A stretch of DNA of 11,039 nucleotides, taken from positions 2,189,445 to 2,200,483 of the forward strand of contig NC_090613.1 of assembly GCF_004359215.1 (NCBI RefSeq). Reading direction: 5' to 3'. Origin of the DNA: Bremia lactucae. Lineage: Eukaryota > Oomycota > Peronosporomycetes > Peronosporales > Peronosporaceae. Positions 1 to 6,692 of this stretch are shown piece by piece (the stretch's first letter is position 1; each line of letters begins with the position of its first letter). A program made the translations under genes and the position numbers. Below the pieces are notes generated by a model. It was not told the origin of the DNA and ran no database searches. It saw nothing but the letters and a program-made list of their open reading frames with translations.

Positions 1-1067
1 GCTCCGTGTTTCTAGGCACTGGGGGTGGGGGTTTACATTCATACGCGTAGTGGCCCGTCTTTTGTCAACAATTGTATTTTTGCAATCGTTTGTAACTTAT
101 AAAGCGCGGTTTCTTGCTCTACATAGAGAAGTCCATGAGTTCTGTACCTCTGTTTTCTTGTCGTCTCGGAGGGCGATAAGCTTCAGAATGGACGAAAGCC
201 TGTTTGAGGCTGACATACTCCTGTTCCGCTACACAAATCGCTTGGTCTAGCGTCTCTAGTTCAAGGCGGAACAGGTTAGTCTTAACAGAACCGTCTGCAC
301 CATCGTAATAAGCACAATTACCTGTGTTTGCTCATCAATTTGATGACTCAGGGGCAACTTACAAGGTATCGTATATGTTGGCCATAAGCGTGAAGGTCAC
401 GCTTGCCCTGCTTCAAAATTTAGGAGTGCGGCTCGAGCCCTGAATTCGGCACGTGGCGGCTTAAATGTTTGTTAGAGCCGTATCTTAAAGACCTCATATG
501 ACAAAAAACTAATGGGTCGTGAAGCTTGATCCTTAAGGCCCAAAATTTGGCACGTCCGGCTAAGTTGGACATGCCAAGTTTCACTTTCGTCGCATCATCA
601 TTGATGCGGCGAGCTTTAATGGGGTCGTCTAACTCGACGAACCATCTTAAAAAGGAAGTCGCCTTCAACTGGCTTAAACTTAGAGAATTCTATCTTTAAG
701 CTTTCGTGTCGACGCGGAAGTGTCTGCCCGCTAGCAGCATGTAAATGTTGTTGTCTTAACAGTTCAAACTTATGAGCAGCCTGTTTTCTCAATACATCCG
801 CGTGTTGAGAGCCTTGCTGGTAAAGCAAGGCTACATTTTCTTGGGCCTCATCGAGTTCATGTTGTATGAACTCGGCTATGGCCGCATGTTGGTCATCTGT
901 GCTAAGAGTTAACAGCATAGTGCCAACGGCTGACTCGCCTACGACCGAACTCATGCGTTCGATCGCTCTCACACAAGGCTACTCGATTGAGTAAACCGCT
1001 CAAGCGTTGCGTGATAGGCTCCTTGAAGGGCTTGAAAGCTCCCTCCTTCTTCATCCAACATGTCCAT
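1..1067 (-). pseudogene. Gag pseudogene of element A (capsid plus CCHC knuckle), partial
   Basis: The start is the ATG at 1067-1065, which is conserved in element B (1961) and begins M-D-M-L-D. The longest open piece is 616-972; it covers a Gln/His-rich helical N-terminal region and the start of the capsid-like domain. A five-A run (649-653, plus strand) carries an extra base that moves the reading to a second frame (about 420-650), where motifs such as WFVELDD and NLAGRA lie. More shifts and stops follow near 500 and 420. At the left end a retroviral-type zinc knuckle sits at 35-76: the Q-K-T-G-H-Y-A-Y-E-C part remains, but the first Cys reads Tyr (74-76) and the second is a TGA stop (65-67). 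Gag would package element RNA in cytoplasmic particles; this copy cannot be translated through. Family recognition is from memory of oomycete Ty3/gypsy Gag proteins. Confidence 0.75.
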
Positions 1068-1075
1068 GTTGGATG
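1052..1075. repeat. Perfect palindrome over the gag start codon of element A
   Basis: Two 11-bp arms (CATCCAACATG and CATGTTGGATG) flank a 2-nt centre. The gag ATG (minus, 1067-1065) lies at the centre. Element B keeps it at 1954-1975 with one arm mismatch. Confidence 0.85.
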
Positions 1076-1107
1076 GACCGTGCGTAGGCCGTTAAAAGGA
1101 CTACAAA

Positions 1108-1116
1108 GTGCTATTA
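1108..1116 (-). other. Decayed primer-binding site of element A
   Basis: On the minus strand this reads TAATAGCAC, two changes (TGG to TAA) from the TGGTAGCAC seen in B, M and III. It sits 2 nt after the LTR end CA (1120-1119), the same spacing as in B and M. Confidence 0.55.
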
Positions 1117-1118
1117 AG

Positions 1119-1371
1119 TGTACGTAACGATCTTCTACCTACTACTGACTTTTTTATACTACTAACTAACAATGCATAGCGCCCACTTGTGCGCACCGCA
1201 CAATCGTGTCTTCTGACGATTGGCGGGGTTCATTCAAACTCAAATTAACCACTCAGTAGAACTAATGTCCAATTGCGTCAATATTACCGAATTGGTAATA
1301 TTGGAATATCAAGTCAAAAAATAATAACGATAATTATTTGTACTTCTTTAATTATATCCTTTCGTCGAACA
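1119..1371 (-). repeat. 5' LTR of element A (short form, about 253 bp)
   Basis: Read on the minus strand it starts near TGTTCGACGAAAGG and ends in GTACA just before the primer site. It aligns with B's LTR (1449-1902) and with the LTR at 2619-2865; shared blocks include GGATATAA followed by TTAAAGAAGT, TTTGACTTG, CCGCCAATCG or its variants, and GTCAGTAG. Compared with B it lacks a 182-bp block near its 3' end. It contains a perfect 10-bp hairpin at 1279-1303. The LTR would hold the promoter and RNA end signals; none could be placed exactly. Confidence 0.65.
1279..1303. repeat. Perfect hairpin in A's LTR
   Basis: CAATATTACC and GGTAATATTG form a perfect 10-bp stem around a 5-nt centre (GAATT). 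The equivalent sites in the other two LTRs are only partly palindromic. Confidence 0.6.
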
Positions 1372-1448
1372 TAATATTTATTATTACTCTTCTAGGAAAT
1401 AAGACTATGTAACATGGTGTTTCGTTCATATAAATATAAATTCCTATA
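1372..1448. other. AT-rich spacer between head-to-head LTRs of A and B
   Basis: About 77 bp with very low GC separates the outer LTR edges of two elements pointing away from each other. No gene or motif is seen. It is the axis of a large imperfect inverted repeat (about 1-1371 versus 1449-2600). Confidence 0.5.
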
Positions 1449-1902
1449 TGAGTGAGGATAAATAATATTCTCATAATAACAAATAATAAAGAAATACAAA
1501 TTATTGTCATTTTGTAGTTTTTCTACTTAAAATATTCATTTTTTACCGTTTTTGGTAATACTGAAGCAACAACCACAACAGTTCTGTCGATTGGCTGATT
1601 TAAGCTAAAATTAAGACCGCCAATCGCTGCTGACGCACGACTGAGCGGGGCGTAAGGGGTTGCAGTACATATGTTACATTTATATAATAGAGTCAGTAGA
1701 TAAGGAGTTCGTTACGTAGGACCTTAATATATTAAATACACTTTTAATGTTTCCCTATGCTAAGCCTTTATTTATTACCTTTTAGTAGCTAAGACTTTTA
1801 AGCTACTTAAAACTTCCCTCTGCACGTCGCGTACGTGAAGTATTCGGAAACACCTCACCTTCACTGTTATCAGTGCAGTACTAGCAAAAGACGCCTCGTA
1901 CA
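1449..1902 (+). repeat. 5' LTR of element B (long form, about 454 bp)
   Basis: The LTR ends in GTACA at 1902, followed by CC and the primer site. The start is placed at TGAGTGAGGATAAATAAT (1449) by alignment with A and with the LTR at 2619. Relative to A it has an extra stretch of about 21 bp near 1466-1487 (a partial duplication of AAATAAT-type sequence) and a 182-bp block at 1719-1900 flanked by CGTA on both sides. It contains an 8-bp inverted repeat CGATTGGC / GCCAATCG around 1590-1628. Confidence 0.65.
1715..1900. repeat. Candidate small insertion with CGTA target duplication inside B's LTR
   Basis: CGTA at 1715-1718 and CGTA at 1897-1900 flank a 178-bp segment that is absent from A's LTR, where the matching sequence reads straight through as GTTACGTACA. 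The LTR at 2619-2865 also seems to lack it. The insert is AT-rich and carries an 11-bp hairpin with one bulge (1780-1812) and a small perfect hairpin CACTG-TTAT-CAGTG (1863-1876). No convincing terminal inverted repeats were seen. The alternative is a 182-bp deletion between CGTA repeats in A. Confidence 0.45.
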
Positions 1903-1904
1903 CC

Positions 1905-1913
1905 TGGTAGCAC
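1905..1913 (+). other. Primer-binding site of element B
   Basis: TGGTAGCAC lies 2 nt after the LTR end. It would pair with a tRNA ending GUGCUACCA, as expected for initiator tRNA-Met, the common primer of Ty3/gypsy elements. The exact tRNA was not checked. Confidence 0.65.
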
Positions 1914-1960
1914 ATCTTGGTTTCTTGGTCCGTTCAACGGCCACGCACGTACCATCCAGC

Positions 1961-2598
1961 ATGGACATGTTGGATAAAGAAGGAGGAAGCTTCAATCTCC
2001 TCAAGAAGGCGTCTAGCAGCGCGTTAGAGGTTCACTTACTTGAGTGAACTTAGTTGGAAAGCGGTCGAACGTATAAGTTCGGCCTTTGGCGGGACACCCT
2101 AAGGCGCAATGTTGTACACTTTACAAAAGACGAGCAGCATTCGTCTATCGCCGAGTTCGTACAACATGAGCCCAACGTGGCCTGCGGTCGCTTCATCAAC
2201 ATGGATCTTAACACGTACAGATGTTGAGAAAGAGGTGCTCAACAGTGATAATAGTTGAGACAGCAACATTTACATACTGCTGGCGGGTCGACACGTTCGC
2301 GTCGACCCGAAAGCTTTAAGATTGAAATCTATAAGTTCAAGGCAGTCGAAGGTAACATCTTCTGAAGATGGTTTGTCGAATTTACAGATACCGTAGATGC
2401 TCGTCGCATCGATAACGATGCGACAAAAGTAAAGTCTGGTATGTCCAACTTGGCAGGAGCTAGACGTGCCAAAAGCTTGGGGGTCGTATGATGTTATACA
2501 ACTCTGCCCAGACAACGTTTAAGCCGCCACGTGCCAGATTTAGGGCTCGAGCAGAGCTCGTGGACTTAGAACAGGGCAAGCGTGATTTCGTGCTTATG
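1961..2598 (+). pseudogene. Truncated gag pseudogene of element B
   Basis: The start ATG at 1961 begins M-D-M-L-D-K-E-G-G-S-F and the frame runs to a stop at 2045. After it, short homologous pieces appear in changing frames: a YKF.AVEGN segment near 2325-2365 with an in-frame TGA where A codes Leu, WFVEF near 2370, RIDNDATKVK and GMSNLAG near 2410-2455, and FKPPRA..RARAELVDLEQGKR at 2519-2590. These match the capsid-like region of A's Gag. The zinc knuckle and everything beyond are missing because similarity ends at about 2598. It would have been a particle structural protein; it is now non-coding. Of the Gag copies here it has lost the most coding sequence. Confidence 0.7.
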
Positions 2599-2618
2599 TA
2601 TTTCAATTATGATACTAA

Positions 2619-2865
2619 TGTCTACTATAAGAGGATATAAATAAAGAAGTCTAAAAATAAGATCATTTCCATTTTGACTTGTTATTTACGTATTATCAAT
2701 TTGGTTATATTGAAGCAACGAGACAACAGTTCTGTTGATTGTTTGGTTTAAGTATAAATCAACTCCGCCAAACGGTGCTAGACGCACGACTGAGCGGTGC
2801 ACACAGGTCGCAATACATACAATTCTATTTATATATTAAAGTCTGATTGGTCATTGTTTAATACA
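2619..2865 (+). repeat. Second LTR of the A/B family (probable 3' LTR of B), short form
   Basis: It starts TGTCTACTATAAGAGGATAT and aligns with A's LTR start (GGATATAAATAAAGAAGT, then TTTTGACTTG) and with B through GAAGCAAC, ACAACAGTTCTGT, GACGCACGACTGAGCGG and CAATACAT. A plausible end is AATACA at 2860-2865, giving about 247 bp, close to A's 253 bp. Beyond this the similarity is lost. The 3' edge is uncertain by tens of bases. Confidence 0.55.
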
Positions 2866-3317
2866 AACTTAATTGTGGGGTGCCGTTTCTTTAAATGGTG
2901 TCGTTAAATTCTCTTAACATCTCCCTTAATAAATCGATATTATACAACCAAATATACTTTTCCAAAGTAGTAATTCCATGCCACATTATTGTTTAAAATA
3001 TTATATGCGTAACATCTCGGTTTTAATCAACCCGTTTATAGTGAAACTGCACCAATTTCATCAAATAAAAAGGCTCAGCTAATACCGGTAACGGTAGCAT
3101 CATTCAAACTTGCAATCGGTTCTACAGAATTAATTATTTACACCACAAGATACGTAGTAGCTACTGGTAGCGATTAAAATATAGTTGTATTGTCATGATG
3201 AGCAGTCAAGTGCCATTAAGCTATGTCAACAGTCTCAGGGAGAAGGGTGCAAGAGGTAAAATTTCGATTGAGAGTCATTGAAGTGGTGTGGTAAACACAG
3301 AGATTATACGTTCACTA
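2866..3317. other. AT-rich stretch without recognised feature
   Basis: About 450 bp lies between the B-family LTR and the D fragment. It has no ORF of note, no clear repeat of other window sequence, and no RNA gene. It may be decayed element D sequence (5' gag) or host DNA. Confidence 0.5.
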
Positions 3318-3756
3318 TCTATAATCCTCGCTAAGGAAAGGGTCGCAGAGCTTTTTTTAAGCTGTTAAACAGCAGAGCAACACCCGTAGACGTTTTATTT
3401 GTGGAAGCACGACGCCCTTGCGTCCGGCATGTCCTTTGTGCATCTTGCGCAAGGCTCGAACGAGCAATATGCCCGCCTCTCACCAGCCATCTCGAACGGT
3501 GCGGGAAAACGTCGACTTCCAGTAGGGGCGAGGCGCCCTACTAGGAAAGGATAGGCTCAATTCAACCTCTAGGAGGTGGGGATAAATAGGACTTAGCCCC
3601 AATGAGCTAAATGCTTAATGGCACGGAGCATGGGTAAAGCCACGCTAATTAGTTGCAGAGGCGACTGTGAAGGGGTTTAATGAGCCATGGTCGATTTTGG
3701 TTGACTCAGGAGTGTCTTGCCATGATGCTTGACGCGATCAAATATCACATCCGAAC
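3318..3756 (+). pseudogene. Element D: old gag/protease fragment, target of M's insertion
   Basis: This aligns with M at about 5037-5450, roughly 75 percent by eye. It covers the end of gag and the start of the protease. The zinc knuckle near 3385-3430 has its first Cys changed to Arg (TGT to CGT) and is frameshifted; an R-P-A-C-P-L piece remains. A 17-nt block GTGCGGGAAAACGTCGA is identical to M (3499-3515 versus 5212-5228). The protease active site reads D-S-G-V-S (3703-3717), with catalytic Asp, Ser and Gly kept and Ala changed to Val, followed by a TGA where the family has Arg. D is interrupted by M's 5' LTR at 3757, about 40 bp after the active site. Its continuation could not be recognised after M (6688 on). 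Confidence 0.7.
3752..3756 (+). other. Left target-site duplication of M (CGAAC)
   Basis: These five bases precede the 5' LTR and match CTAAC after the 3' LTR (6688-6692) at 4 of 5 positions; 5 bp is usual for Ty3/gypsy integrases. Confidence 0.5.
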
Positions 3757-4237
3757 TGTATTGGGGCACACATCGGTTGGAAAACCGTTGTTGTGGTACA
3801 TTTACTTTATGGGTAATATACCCTTTACCTAATTTTAAAATAGTTAGTAACTTGAATCCCAATTATTATGGGTAATAAATGTGGTCGCCGCCAGATATAA
3901 ATCTGGCGGCCAAAATCTATTTTAATTAGCTAGGGTAAGTTTTTACATTTTAATAATTAAATAAAATTCAGTTACCCTTTTAATCTTAAAGCGTTAAGTG
4001 CCTTCCTTAGGCTTGCGCATTGATCTGTAAGAGATAGAAGCCTTTCTACGGTATATCCTCTTGGGCAAGTTGCCACTTGGTCCTACGAACCCCTGAATCC
4101 CTTGAACTAGGATTCCTTAAGCTTTCATAGCTTTTACGACATCCTGAGTTGTTAAACCCACTAGTTTAATAGAACTAAGTGACTCTCTGAGTCTGAAAGT
4201 CTTCCTCTGACTTTAGGAGCGAGGTAGCTCCGCTGCA
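3757..4237 (+). repeat. 5' LTR of element M
   Basis: 481 bp, TGTATTGGGG ... GCTGCA. Visible features are a GGGTA-ATA-TACCC hairpin at 3811-3823, the perfect TATA-bearing hairpin at 3887-3910, an AATAAA at 3960-3965, and GGAGC-GAGGTA-GCTCC close to the 3' end (4216-4231). The matching copy is 6207-6687. U3/R/U5 borders cannot be fixed from sequence alone. Confidence 0.9.
3887..3910. promoter_or_regulatory. Perfect hairpin with embedded TATA sequence, 5' LTR of M
   Basis: GCCGCCAGAT / ATCTGGCGGC form a perfect 10-bp stem with loop ATAA; TATAAAT runs across the loop. It is identical in the 3' LTR (6337-6360). A promoter role is inferred; a structural role in RNA is equally possible. Confidence 0.5.
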
Positions 4238-4239
4238 CC

Positions 4240-4248
4240 TGGTAGCAC
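4240..4248 (+). other. Primer-binding site of element M
   Basis: TGGTAGCAC follows the LTR end CA and the 2-nt spacer CC. The same nine bases occur in B and III at the same spacing, consistent with an initiator tRNA-Met primer. Confidence 0.75.
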
Positions 4249-4297
4249 TCGTAGTCAATCTACGCCTGAGTCTTTACAAGACTAATTTCTCGTGAAA

Positions 4298-5230
4298 ATG
4301 GAAGAGGTTCCAGAATTGTCAGAAGCGCAACGTACCGCTTGTGACAAGTTCAAAACCTTATTTGGGCTTGAGCACGCAGAATTTATGATTTCCCAGGGAC
4401 CAGAGGTTCTGCATGCAAGGCTTTAAGCCTTCATGCGGTACGAAGCCTCCCTGATCGGTCAGGTACAGGAACATTTAGCGGCGTCTATGCCAACCCGTAC
4501 ATCTCTGTACCTGACTCAGAGCCGAGGGTTCGCCCTCTAACTGTAAATGTGAAAACATTTGAGGGAAAAGAAAGAGAAAATCTTGGCCATTTCCAAACTT
4601 GGAGGTAGAGCCATGGAGTGGGCACTATCGTGCAGCACGTCCATAAACGACGCTTTTCCCTCATGGGATTTGCTGAAACAGCAAATGACGAGCATGTATG
4701 CACCGTCTGATCAGGCTTTCGCATGCGAGCACGGCTCCTAGCGACTCGACAGGGTAAAAGAATTCAAGGGGACCTTGTCCAGGAGTTGAGAGCTCTCATT
4801 GCATCTATGCATCAAGACCCGGTGCAAGAAGCAGTTGTAGTGACCATCTTTATGGGGGTCTCAATGAGGGCGTGCCCGGACGGAATTGTTCCGATCTCAT
4901 CCGGCTACGTTCAGAGAGGCAGTTGCCATAGCGCTACGCGCCGAGTTTGAATTTAAGTCTGCTTGCGTTAGCACGCCTGCTTACCGAACAAGCTCTTCGA
5001 GCACATGGGTACCGTCTAATAGAGCGGAACCTATGGATATAAGCCTCGTTGAGGAAGGAGAAGAGGCTCGTCAAGCTGTGGAACAGCATAAGACCATCCG
5101 TAGATGTTATATGTGCGGAAACACGAAACATTTACGCCCTGCCTGCCCTCTTCGAAATTCGCGCAAGCTCGACAGAGCTCCAACTCCGACCTATACCAGA
5201 GATATGGTACGGTGCGGGAAAACGTCGATA
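4298..5230 (+). pseudogene. Gag pseudogene of element M
   Basis: The start ATG at 4298 (MEEVPELSEAQ) follows a leader of about 50 bp. The first frame ends at a TAA (4424-4426), after which homologous text continues in frame ([20 protein letters not shown]). A shift near 4495-4515 moves the reading to a frame with [14 protein letters not shown] (about 4527-4570). About 25 codons of the capsid domain appear to be missing after this, and the next part ([14 protein letters not shown]) resumes near 4584. TAG ends it at 4739. The rest is split over two more frames: LLATRQGKR...VQELRALIASM, then FREAVAIALRAEFEFK. A well-kept CCHC knuckle lies at 5105-5146 (C-Y-M-C-G-N-T-K-H-L-R-P-A-C). The role would be capsid and RNA binding. 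At least one stop, several shifts and one internal deletion make it non-functional. Confidence 0.8.
4411..4436. repeat. Hairpin around the first gag stop of M
   Basis: GCATGCAAGGC pairs with GCCTTCATGC, leaving one bulged base, with the in-frame TAA stop in the loop. It may be chance. Confidence 0.35.
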
Positions 5231-6013
5231 CCCAGTTAGGTGCGGGGCGTCCTACTGGGGAAGACCTAGGCTCTGTTGAACCTCAAGGAGGCGAGAATAA
5301 ACATAACCTAGCCCCAATTAGCTCGGTGCTCAATGGCACGGGGCGAAGGTACAATCCTGGCTTGCTAGTCGCTCAAGCGACTGTAAAGGGCTATGATAAG
5401 GCGTGGCCAATGTTAATTGACTCAGGAGCGTCCTAATAATGCTCGACGCCTTTCCCTTGAAGGAAGTCAACAATACGTTGAGGCGCTTAGAGCGCATGAA
5501 GGTGATACAATCACTTTTCGCTTAGCGACTGGGACTCGTGTCACTGTTCCCAAGGTTCCATTGAACTTTGGTATAAAGTTTCTGGACTTTGACAGTATGG
5601 AACGCTGTCTCGTCCTCGATTTAGATTCGAGATATGATCTCATCCTTGGTATGGCCTGGTTAGAACACCATGATCCATGGATCGATTGGGGGTCTAAGAC
5701 CTTAGGCGCCACGCGCAATGTTCCTAGCAAAGTTTTGGAGAGTCATGAACCCACCTTTGCTAGACAACAAAAGCGCTATTGGCGCGGATCATTGAATGAG
5801 TCTGTCAGTGTTTTCGAGATTGGCATGTCTGAGTTAATTACTCTAATGTTAAAAAACATTAATTCTGAGCCGGACTCAGCAGAAATTAGTGGAACGGCAC
5901 GTACTCCGTCGAGTGACACTCGTTATAATAACGATTCACTAAATGCTGAAAGCATTGTTGGCCTAAGGCCGAATGGTGCAATATCCCTGAGATACGTGGA
6001 GTGGCACGTCTAA
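5205..6013 (+). pseudogene. Aspartic protease pseudogene of element M (frameshifted at the active site)
   Basis: This is a pol N-terminal retropepsin-type protease. One frame reads from about 5205 to D-S-G-A-S (5419-5433), preceded by the family-typical LLVAQATVKGYD stretch, and hits TAA at 5434-5436. A loss of about 2 bases at this point, judged against D, puts the rest in another frame that is open to the stop at 6011-6013. That frame holds a hydrophobic flap-like region, FLDFDSMERCLVLDLD, and the second conserved protease motif Y-D-L-I-L-G (about 5632-5649), then W..HHDPWIDW. The downstream linker (about 5700-6013) is variable and of unknown fold. The mature enzyme works as a dimer that cuts Gag and Pol inside particles. 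Catalytic residues are intact; only the frame is broken. No reverse transcriptase follows. Confidence 0.8.
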
Positions 6014-6198
6014 GTCCACCAAGTATGACCGGCCACCATTCCCTCATCGTCGAGGAAGGTGCTCAGAGTCTGTGACTCACGCTTGATTGTCATTAGACAC
6101 AAAGAAATGGACAGCATAACCAAACGGTTAGCTGTTTAGGTTCCAACATCAAAGAGGAAATGAAGCGAATGTTGTCACTCGGTGTCAACAGTTGGATG
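6014..6198 (+). other. Unassigned tail of element M's interior
   Basis: These 185 bp lie between the protease stop and the purine tract. It is frame-broken. A short reading S-W-M, stop, E-G-V-M-G-H runs into the 3' LTR and resembles the end of a pol frame entering the LTR. The pol deletion junction must lie in or near this segment. Confidence 0.4.
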
Positions 6199-6206
6199 TA
6201 GGAGGG
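6199..6206 (+). other. Polypurine tract before M's 3' LTR
   Basis: TAGGAGGG directly abuts the LTR start TGTA at 6207, the position where plus-strand DNA synthesis is primed in LTR elements. It is short and not pure, but the placement is exact. Confidence 0.6.
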
Positions 6207-6687
6207 TGTAATGGGGCACACACTGGTTGGAGAACCGTTGTTGTGGTACATTTACTTTATGGGTAATATACCCTTTACCTAATTTTAAAATAGTTAGTAA
6301 CTTGAATCCCATTTATTATGGGTAATAAATGTGGTCGCCGCCAGATATAAATCTGGCGGCCAAAATCTATTTTAACTAGCTAGGGTAAGTTCTTACATTT
6401 TAATTAGTAAATAAAATTCAGTTCCCCTTTTGATCTTAAAGCGTGAAGTGCCTTCCTAAGGCTTGCGCATTGATCTGTAAGAGATAGAAGCCTTTCTACG
6501 GTATATCCTCTTGGGCAAGTTGCCACTTGGTTCTACGAACCCCTGAATCCCTTGAACTAGGATTCCTTAAGCTTTCATAGCTTGTACGACTCCCTGAGTT
6601 GTTAAACCCATTAGTTCAATAGAACTTGGTAACTCTCTGAGTCTGAAAATTTTTCTCTGACTTTAGGAGCGAGGTAGCTCCGCTACA
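6207..6687 (+). repeat. 3' LTR of element M
   Basis: 481 bp, co-linear with 3757-4237 and offset by exactly 2450 bp. It starts TGTAATGGGG and ends GCTACA. It has the same TATA hairpin (6337-6360) and AATAAA (6410-6415). The first 72 bp are an open frame (ATG 6211 to TAA 6280-6282) also open in the 5' LTR. Confidence 0.9.
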
Positions 6688-6692
6688 CTAAC
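6688..6692 (+). other. Right target-site duplication of M (CTAAC)
   Basis: It differs from CGAAC at 3752-3756 by one base. Confidence 0.5.

Larger units (their letters stand above)
1..1371 (-). mobile_element. Element A: decayed Ty3/gypsy-type LTR retrotransposon, 5' part
   Basis: Read on the minus strand this holds a 5' LTR (1119-1371), a degraded primer site (1108-1116), a gag start at 1067 and gag sequence to the left edge. The order LTR, 2-nt spacer, PBS, gag is that of an LTR retrotransposon. Its sequence matches element B (1449-2865, opposite strand) through LTR, leader and gag, at very roughly 70 percent by eye with many indels. The 3' part (pol, 3' LTR) would lie to the left of the window. 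The outer LTR edge is set by a TG (minus strand) at 1371-1370 and by loss of similarity beyond it, so it may be off by some bases. The assignment to an oomycete Gag family rests on recognition of the Gag text. Confidence 0.8.
1449..2865 (+). mobile_element. Element B: internally deleted LTR retrotransposon, same family as A
   Basis: This is a plus-strand copy with 5' LTR 1449-1902, PBS 1905, gag from 1961, and a second LTR from 2619. The internal part is only about 700 bp: gag similarity to A stops at about 2598, right after the segment reading LEQGKRD, and the LTR follows within about 20 bp. The C-terminal gag, zinc knuckle and all of pol are therefore gone. The LTR pair differs heavily, so the element is old or the second LTR comes from another copy. 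No matching target duplication was found (CTATA before 1449, AACTT after 2865). It has no coding capacity. Confidence 0.7.
3757..6687 (+). mobile_element. Element M: full-length but pol-deleted Ty3/gypsy-type retrotransposon
   Basis: It is bounded by two 481-bp direct LTRs (3757-4237 and 6207-6687) without any indel between them, starting TGTA and ending CA. It has a PBS 2 nt after the 5' LTR, a purine tract (GGAGGG) directly before the 3' LTR, and flanks CGAAC / CTAAC as a near-perfect 5-bp target duplication. The 1969-bp interior holds broken gag, then protease in the gag-PR order, then about 190 bp of unassigned sequence. Reverse transcriptase, RNase H and integrase are absent, so it could only have moved with help in trans, or lost pol after insertion. 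Hand alignment of the LTRs gives about 26 substitutions (16 transitions, 10 transversions), about 5 percent divergence. It sits inside a related older copy (D). Confidence 0.88.

Noticed and set aside
50..250. 66-codon plus-strand ORF at the left edge
   Set aside because: It is antisense to the zinc-knuckle end of A's gag, whose motif text is on the minus strand.
2270..2515. 81-codon minus-strand ORF
   Set aside because: It lies antisense to recognisable plus-strand Gag motifs of element B.
1..2865. DNA transposon with long terminal inverted repeats (A and B as its arms)
   Set aside because: Each arm has its own LTR, primer site and gag start in retrotransposon order, so two separate elements fit better.
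3677..3862. 61-codon minus-strand ORF across D and M's LTR
   Set aside because: It spans an insertion junction and is antisense to the protease site, so it is chance.
5467..5730. 87-codon minus-strand ORF
   Set aside because: Shadow of the protease frame of M, which holds the conserved motifs.
3757..6687. RIP-type C-to-T mutation as cause of decay
   Set aside because: Between M's LTRs about 16 transitions and 10 transversions were counted; this is not the strong transition bias expected of RIP.
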